From Phoronis pallida (lineage: Eukaryota; Phoronida; Phoronidae), in assembly GCA_028565715.1 (NCBI GenBank), contig JAOXYC010246011.1, positions 1 to 10,266 of the forward strand: a DNA stretch of 10,266 nucleotides, in the 5' to 3' direction. The position numbers were made by a program, and so were the translations under genes. Position 1 is the first letter of the stretch; each line of letters starts with the position of its first letter. The notes under the pieces were generated by a model, which was given only the letters and a program-made list of their open reading frames with translations, searched no databases and was not told where the DNA came from. Positions 6,760-10,266 of this stretch are shown here, piece after piece.

Positions 6760-6803
6760 CATATCCGTAACCGTAACCGTATCCGTGAATTGCGAAACCT
6801 CCC
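6760..6803 (-). repeat. Right terminal inverted repeat of the MITE
   Basis: Read on the minus strand it begins GGGAGGTTTCGCAATTCACG and contains one TACGGA followed by TACGGT units. Left and right ends match over 44 nt allowing small differences. Confidence 0.85.
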
Positions 6804-6805
6804 TA

Positions 6806-7271
6806 TTATTAGAACAACGACGAACGAACACAACTGAAATAAAAACAAGCTGTGTTTTCTTTTTCTCTAACGTTCGAATATTGTACCCTCAGTGTTATCA
6901 TTCTGAATGTGCCAATCGAAGAAAGGATTATAATAAAAATATTTAAAATTTATCGTTATATTCAGAACATGTTTTAGATAAGATACCTGAGTGCTTCAAT
7001 GCCTCTTTAGATTCAGGCAGTTTTCGTTTCTCAACAACGTCGCCCATTGGCAACAAGATCCCCTCGCACCTCAGTAGTAATCTTGTCTTGAACTGGGTCA
7101 CATGATCGACCCTATCATGGCGCAAGAAAAAAATGTGTCCACGATGCGAACGAATTTAAACAAATTGTAGATTAAATTAAGCGTAAAATACATCTTGTGT
7201 CTGTGGGTAAGGCGTAATATTAACAAATTGCTACTAAAAGTGATTTTGATCTAAGTTTTATTTTTGTTTAG
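6806..7271. other. Intron-like stretch without supported features
   Basis: No credible exon or repeat. The minus-strand 60-codon frame at 6943-7125 has no initiation or splicing context that I trust. A polypyrimidine tract and acceptor end the stretch at 7271. Confidence 0.4.
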
Positions 7272-7373
7272 GCGGAGGAACGTGGCGCGAATTTAAGAAG
7301 CGTACTTTGGTTCTATGAGGGTTTCAAACAGAGTGAGGTTGCAACATCGTCTTCTCTTCATACGCATGATTAA
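7272..7373 (+). CDS. Candidate terminal coding exon (unidentified)
   Basis: A strong acceptor, TTTTATTTTTGTTTAG, ends at 7271. The phase-0 frame is then open for 33 codons with balanced composition (starting AEERGANLRSVLWFYEGF) to a TAA at 7371-7373. A possible internal donor, CAGA|GTGAGG, lies near 7332. It joins in phase with the donor at 5771/5772, giving a signal-peptide-like start followed by a roughly 33-residue mature part. No family is recognised. The same segment carries an E2F-like GGCGCGAA at 7284-7291, so a regulatory reading is also possible. Confidence 0.22.
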   Translation, partial: AEERGANLRSVLWFYEGFKQSEVATSSSLHTHD

Positions 7374-7766
7374 TTGCTCTGTTAATTTAGCATAATCATG
7401 CCTTCGTGCGCTTTCCTCAGTTCATTTAGTTCGCCAAAAACGTCACGTTCAGTTTCAATTTAGAACGCTCATAATATAAATATAAAACTCTAAATTATTA
7501 CAGGTGACCACTTTCTGGAACTCATTACAGCTAATTCTTATTAAAAATATCTTATATATACTTCAAGCCGTTTTTCACGGAATCAAATCTAAAAATACCA
7601 AGAAATATATCGGGCAGACCTGTCGCAGACCGGCGTTGATATTATTTAAAACAGTTTAAAGCTTTAAAGAGGTTTGACAGGAAATTGCGTAGAAACGTTA
7701 TTTCCTGCAAACATTATAGTTTACAGTTTATAGTCTAAATATATCGATTTGTCGTTTGAAGTGAAG
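7374..7766. other. No gene seen; one 14-bp perfect palindrome
   Basis: TTTAAAGCTTTAAA (7655-7668) is a perfect palindrome. CAGACC occurs twice about 15 bases apart near 7615-7631. Otherwise unique AT-rich sequence. Confidence 0.45.
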
Positions 7767-7837
7767 TACATGTCCCGGCTACATTTGCTCTGATCGGAAA
7801 AGAGGTTTTTGGATTGCGCGTCTTAGCCGGGGACGTA
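7767..7837. repeat. GC-rich inverted repeat
   Basis: TACATGTCCCGGCTA (7767-7781) and TAGCCGGGGACGTA (7824-7837) are nearly complementary, with a loop of 42 bases. It is the most stable GC hairpin in the last third of the window. A partial copy of the left arm, TACATGTCTCGGCTA, occurs near 9753. It may be a small fold-back element remnant; no terminal duplication is seen. Confidence 0.5.
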
Positions 7838-8261
7838 GCTAGATGAAATCGTGTAGAAACTCAATGCTCAGTGCATCAGGTTATTGCACCCATGTAGACT
7901 TCCTTGCCAAGGTTTAACAAGTGCGCGATGTGAGTTTTAAATAAGTTTTGTAAGCTGTGTAAGAAACTTGGAATATTCCAGTGCTGACAGAGAACCTAGT
8001 GGGAAAAGTTGATCCCGTGTCTCGAGGGGGCTTATTTCTAAAGCATCATATACGGTTTATTTGTTTTCATTACGAGCGCAATAAACACTGTTTTAACCTA
8101 ATCCATACTGAGATCAAATTAAAAAACTTATAGAACACTCTTAAATTAACCGCCTCGGGGTTTTTAAACTCCAAACATTTGTTTATGTAAAATGGTTCAA
8201 ATCTTATTTAGGCTTTCAAATAGTAAACAAAAGTTTTGAATTCTTTAAAGCAGTAAAAAAC
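7838..8261. other. No supported feature
   Basis: Unique sequence. A CSL-like GTGGGAA is at 7999-8005 and a small GGGGTTT/AAAC-CC inverted repeat near 8157-8171. Nothing coding is seen. Confidence 0.45.
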
Positions 8262-8377
8262 AATTCTGTTAAGGTGATTTTGAGAAAATTGAATCAAAAA
8301 CACTGTCTCTCCAACTCTCACCGAACGACAGTGTTTCATTCTGATCTTTTTTCACAAAAACTAAACTTAACAGAATT
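8262..8377. repeat. 116-nt imperfect hairpin
   Basis: The outer stem AATTCTGTTAAG (8262-8273) pairs perfectly with CTTAACAGAATT (8366-8377). The inner stem AAACACTGTC (8298-8307) pairs with GACAGTGTTT (8327-8336). The arms between them are mostly alignable with small bulges, and the terminal loop is 19 nt. The size and shape fit a long microRNA precursor or a small fold-back element. Which strand would be transcribed is not known. The 8274-8549 frame starts within its left arm. Confidence 0.55.
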
Positions 8378-8549
8378 TTTGACTTTCATTCAAAGTTCAA
8401 AACATTTGTCAATCCTAAATAATATTTCTTATAAAAAACGTTTGAATTGTTATAAATGTCAAGACAGTAACTTTAAAAACGTCTGGATAGATTTCATTGA
8501 GAAATGTTCTGTGAAGAAGAAACAGTGTTCTAGTTTTTCCGAATTTTGA
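8274..8549 (+). CDS. Uncharacterised 91-codon frame with Cys-rich tail
   Basis: This is the longest frame I would consider coding. It runs from the ATG at 8274 to a TGA at 8547-8549. There is no signal peptide. The C-terminal third holds LNCYKCQDSNF followed by further cysteines in EKC and KKQC. LxCYxC is how many Ly6/three-finger domains begin, but the domain here would be cut short and lack the closing CCxxxxCN. The first third is read through the hairpin at 8262-8377, which argues against that start. It could be a relic or partial exon of a secreted Ly6-like gene, or chance. Confidence 0.2.
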   Translation: MILRKLNQKHCLSNSHRTTVFHSDLFSQKLNLTEFLTFIQSSKHLSILNNISYKKRLNCYKCQDSNFKNVWIDFIEKCSVKKKQCSSFSEF

Positions 8550-8558
8550 AATTGTGTA

Positions 8559-8648
8559 ATCGATTACTTTATCATTTTGTAGCTATTCCAGTTATCGATT
8601 ACTTTCGCCCCTACGTAATGTTTGTATTTTCCGTCTATGTAATGTTGT
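8559..8648. repeat. Two interleaved short direct duplications
   Basis: ATCGATTACTTT occurs at 8559-8570 and 8594-8605 (35 bases apart). CTACGTAATGTTTGT at 8611-8625 recurs as CTATGTAATGTTGT at 8635-8648. The first pair carries a TAATCGATTA palindrome, a homeodomain-type site. Local duplications or a homotypic factor-site cluster. Confidence 0.45.
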
Positions 8649-8682
8649 TCATATATATGGGCACTTTGCTAGAAAATGGGCG

Positions 8683-8871
8683 ATGTATCGTTTGAAACTT
8701 GAGTCGTGGGACTCGTACATTGTAGCTATGAAATTGTTCAGAATATACTTTTTTATAAAGATTTCATTGAAGACTAAAATAGTGGTGTTAATGACGACTG
8801 TGACCCTAGTCCAGACCAAGTGCATTACTTCGCAGGTGCTTAGTGAACTCCAAATCACAGTAAAGGCTTAA
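8683..8871 (+). CDS. Short hydrophobic open frame, doubtful
   Basis: 62 codons ending just before the hairpin at 8886. The middle (IVVLMTTVTLVQTKC) resembles a signal peptide from an internal Met. A CGCAG|GTGCTT donor-like word lies near 8835. No homolog is recognised, and the opposite strand is open over the same span, so at most one of the two is real. Confidence 0.12.
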   Translation: MYRLKLESWDSYIVAMKLFRIYFFIKISLKTKIVVLMTTVTLVQTKCITSQVLSELQITVKA

Positions 8872-8900
8872 CAATGTACATTCCGACCCCCTAAAGGGGT
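8871..8900. repeat. ACAATGTA plus ACCCCCTAAAGGGGT hairpin
   Basis: ACAATGTA (8871-8878), then after 7 bases a stem-loop (8886-8900) with stem ACCCC/GGGGT and loop CTAAA. It is the second copy of the arrangement at 3887-3913. Confidence 0.45.
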
Positions 8901-9390
8901 AGGTATTTGTCGATTGGCCATAAAACTAATTTATTCCACAAATAGCAATGTGAACGTGCCTCTGCAGTCAAAGAGATAATTATGTTTACTCTTTCCTTTA
9001 TGGCCCAGTCTAGTGAGGTCAACACAGTAGTCGGGTAGAGAATTAATCACTCGCTTTTGAATAGAAATTTAGTCACAGGAATGTTAATTTTAAATTTACG
9101 ATCCACCGTTCCTAAAGCAGTGTAAATGCCGGTAATGTGCTTTCAAACTATCGCTTGATTTGCTGTACGTGATCTAAACATTGATACTATTCATTTGTGT
9201 ATTAATTGTGATGAAAAGATTACTAGTTATAAACCAATGTTTCAGTTTATTGCGATCCGTGAGGTCGAATTGATACGGTTATCTCTGCTATCAAATGTCT
9301 TACTTACAGTTATAGATAATGGGCGAAAGATGTATCTCTTTAATTAACAAAAACAATCCAAAACTGTTTAGGTTTGATTTATACTAACAC
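8901..9390. other. No supported feature
   Basis: Unique AT-rich sequence. AGGTCA-like half-sites occur at 9016, but no paired element, exon or repeat is supported. Confidence 0.45.
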
Positions 9391-9472
9391 GGAGGTTCCT
9401 GTTTGAGGTGCATTGGCCCTGTTTTCGTCACCGGGGTTCCCGTTTTCGCTGCAGGAGTCCCTTCTGAAGACA
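9391..9472 (+). repeat. Decayed 21-nt tandem repeat encoding a GVPVFAA-like heptapeptide
   Basis: Four diverged units of about 21 nt start near 9391, 9412, 9433 and 9454. In one frame, units 2-4 read IGPVFVT, GVPVFAA, GVPSEDK; this frame ends at a TAG (9490-9492). Unit 1 is recognisable but out of frame by one base. The period of exactly seven codons and GC-richer composition suggest a former coding repeat or a minisatellite. No start codon or splice site supports a gene. Confidence 0.4.
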
Positions 9473-9492
9473 AATATTCCCACCCCCTTTAG

Positions 9493-9850
9493 TACTAATT
9501 TACAAATGAATCAAAAACCTTTGAAAATCTTATCCATCTGGTTTTGATAAAAGTTTCTGTGTTTGGTCACTCTTGCTTACAATGAATTTGTTATTGTTTT
9601 GGTGAATCTGCCTCCGCAATTTTAATTATTTCATTATTGATGACTAGCGGCAGTTTTGTTATTCTTGAGAGTTCAGTTAGAGTTTCCTTTTTCGATTTTT
9701 ATTATATTATTGCTTCGTGTTTGTCTAAATGAATGCGCTAAAAATACAAATGTACATGTCTCGGCTAAGATATTTGCTTAAAATCAACAAAAAAAATCAT
9801 TATATGTTAGTAGGAATATGTTCTTAATTTTTCATAAGATGTGCGTGTTA
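9493..9850. other. No supported feature
   Basis: T-rich unique sequence. A TACATGTCTCGGCTA word near 9753 resembles the left arm of the 7767-7837 inverted repeat. Confidence 0.45.
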
Positions 9851-9856
9851 TTTCAG

Positions 9857-9931
9857 GTCGACAAAGGTTTTGAACTTCAAAAAATTCTGTTATGTAGTTT
9901 TTGTGAAAATAAGATGACAATAAACCTTTGA
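9857..9931 (+). other. Possible terminal exon with AATAAA
   Basis: An acceptor-like TTATTTCAG ends at 9856. The following frame is open for 24 codons (starting VDKGFELQKILLCSFCENK) to a TGA. AATAAA lies at 9919-9924 inside the last codons, followed by T-rich sequence near 9945. An exon this short with an overlapping poly(A) signal is possible, but the pyrimidine tract is weak. Low support. Confidence 0.15.
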
Positions 9932-10050
9932 CGTATGAGAAAGCGTTATTATTCAGTTTTCTAAAAAAAACTCCTTTGCAGATTTCTTTGAGATCATTTA
10001 AGGTTCAAAACTGATGTCGACCTATTAATACTCTATTGAGATGTTTTTAG

Positions 10051-10185
10051 AAAAAAATGCCTAAAGGTAGAAAACGCCGAGACAGTAAATTAAAGAAATC
10101 AATATGCCCCGTCCACAGGTGCTTCGGTGCAGAAGTAACCCGTCTACGCCACAGAAACCAAGATCACTTAGCAGCGAACGTTTGA
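10051..10185 (+). CDS. Short basic frame with Cys/His pattern, near window edge
   Basis: After an acceptor-like GATGTTTTTAG (ending 10050) comes an ATG at 10057 in an A-rich context. It opens 42 codons to a TGA at 10183-10185. The product starts MPKGRKRRDSKLKKS, strongly basic like a nuclear protein. It then has CPVHRC and two histidines, loosely like a C2H2 finger (C-x4-C-x9-H-x4-H, shorter spacing than usual). A donor-like CACAG|GTGCTT lies inside at about 10119. Family not recognised; transposon-derived proteins can start this way. Confidence 0.2.
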   Translation, partial: KKMPKGRKRRDSKLKKSICPVHRCFGAEVTRLRHRNQDHLAANV

Positions 10186-10266
10186 GTCTTATATATTCCA
10201 CTAGGACTGACAAACTTTTTATTCCGCGTGCAGTTGAAAGAAAAATCATTGCAGAGAATTACGAAA
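10104..10266 (+). CDS. Overlapping open frame, cut by the window end
   Basis: In the +2 frame relative to the basic frame, an ATG at 10104 opens at least 54 codons without a stop, to the last base. The product is rich in Arg, Ser and Pro (MPRPQVLRCRSNPSTPQK) and then more globular-looking (FIPRAVERKIIAENYE). A one- or two-base slip or splicing inside 10104-10180 could join it to the upstream basic frame. The minus strand is also open at 10061-10249. Incomplete at 3'. Confidence 0.22.
   Translation, partial: MPRPQVLRCRSNPSTPQKPRSLSSERLSLIYSTRTDKLFIPRAVERKIIAENYE

Larger units (their letters stand above)
6399..6803. mobile_element. 405-bp fold-back MITE
   Basis: This is a non-autonomous DNA transposon by structure. 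The terminal inverted repeats are 44 nt (6399-6442 and 6760-6803). They start GGGAGGTTTCGC and run into short hexamer arrays: TACGGA on the left, CCGTAA/CCGTAT on the right. Complementarity recurs at the same depth from both ends (6513-6541 against 6661-6690) and continues as A/T-rich imperfect pairing to the centre near 6601. The whole element can therefore fold on itself. TA lies directly outside both ends (6397-6398 and 6804-6805), fitting a TA target duplication as in Tc1/mariner-type elements. No transposase is coded; the open frames across it (6634-6946) are by-products of the repeat. Superfamily assignment is inferred only from the TA flanks. Confidence 0.88.

Noticed and set aside
6634-6946. 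Open frames on both strands across and beyond the MITE.
   Set aside because: They read through the inverted repeat and hexamer arrays and show no transposase features.
10061-10249. Minus-strand 62-codon frame.
   Set aside because: It lies opposite the two plus-strand frames, with no supporting start or splice context. I judged it more likely a shadow, though the choice of strand is not certain.
1-10266. CRISPR arrays, rRNA genes, bacterial operons, integrated virus genes.
   Set aside because: No regularly spaced direct repeats, no rRNA-like conserved stretches, no long frames and no recognisable viral or transposase domains were seen.

Overview
This looks like nuclear DNA of an invertebrate animal, most likely a mollusc and perhaps a bivalve. 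It is AT-rich and dense in stop codons. It has many words built on ACATGT/TACATGTA, which I associate with bivalve genomes (from memory, not counted against a background). It carries a tRNA-derived SINE and a MITE, and splice-site-like and TATA-like signals, but no bacterial-style gene packing. No long conserved protein-coding gene is recognisable. Every open frame is under 100 codons, so any genes here are small-exon fragments, first or last exons, or intronic and intergenic sequence.

Layout. Positions 1-1000 hold nothing firm. 1000-1720 is a repeat-rich stretch: a 19-nt near-palindrome, a fold-back built of about 21-nt units, E2F-like and CSL-like motifs, a 21-bp tandem duplication and a strong 8-bp hairpin. 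2145-2248 has a TATA-like box followed by a consensus splice donor. 2250-3250 is unique AT-rich sequence with Sox-like and octamer words. 3272-3507 is a tRNA-derived SINE on the minus strand ending in an (AGAAT)n tail. Just upstream of it, 3560-3797 is a word-rich block that could be conserved noncoding DNA or a minus-strand exon. 4151-4915 holds two exon-like pieces that join in phase.

The most gene-like part is 5020-5830, a locally CpG-rich zone. One candidate first exon leaves it on the minus strand (start codon at 5029 and a perfect CAG|GTAAGT donor). Another leaves on the plus strand (TATA at 5654, start codon at 5715, signal-peptide-like product). Two RUNX-type words lie between them. 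The plus-strand exon could splice in phase 0 to an exon-like frame at 7272-7373. That intron would contain the clearest mobile element of the window, a 405-bp fold-back MITE at 6399-6803 with TA flanks.

7600-10266 holds a long imperfect hairpin (8262-8377), a 91-codon frame with a short Ly6-like cysteine start (8274-8549), a decayed 21-nt heptapeptide-coding repeat (9391-9472), an acceptor followed by AATAAA (9857-9924), and two overlapping open frames that run into the window edge (10051-10266).

The MITE and SINE are well supported by structure. All protein-coding calls are exon models built by eye and need transcript evidence.
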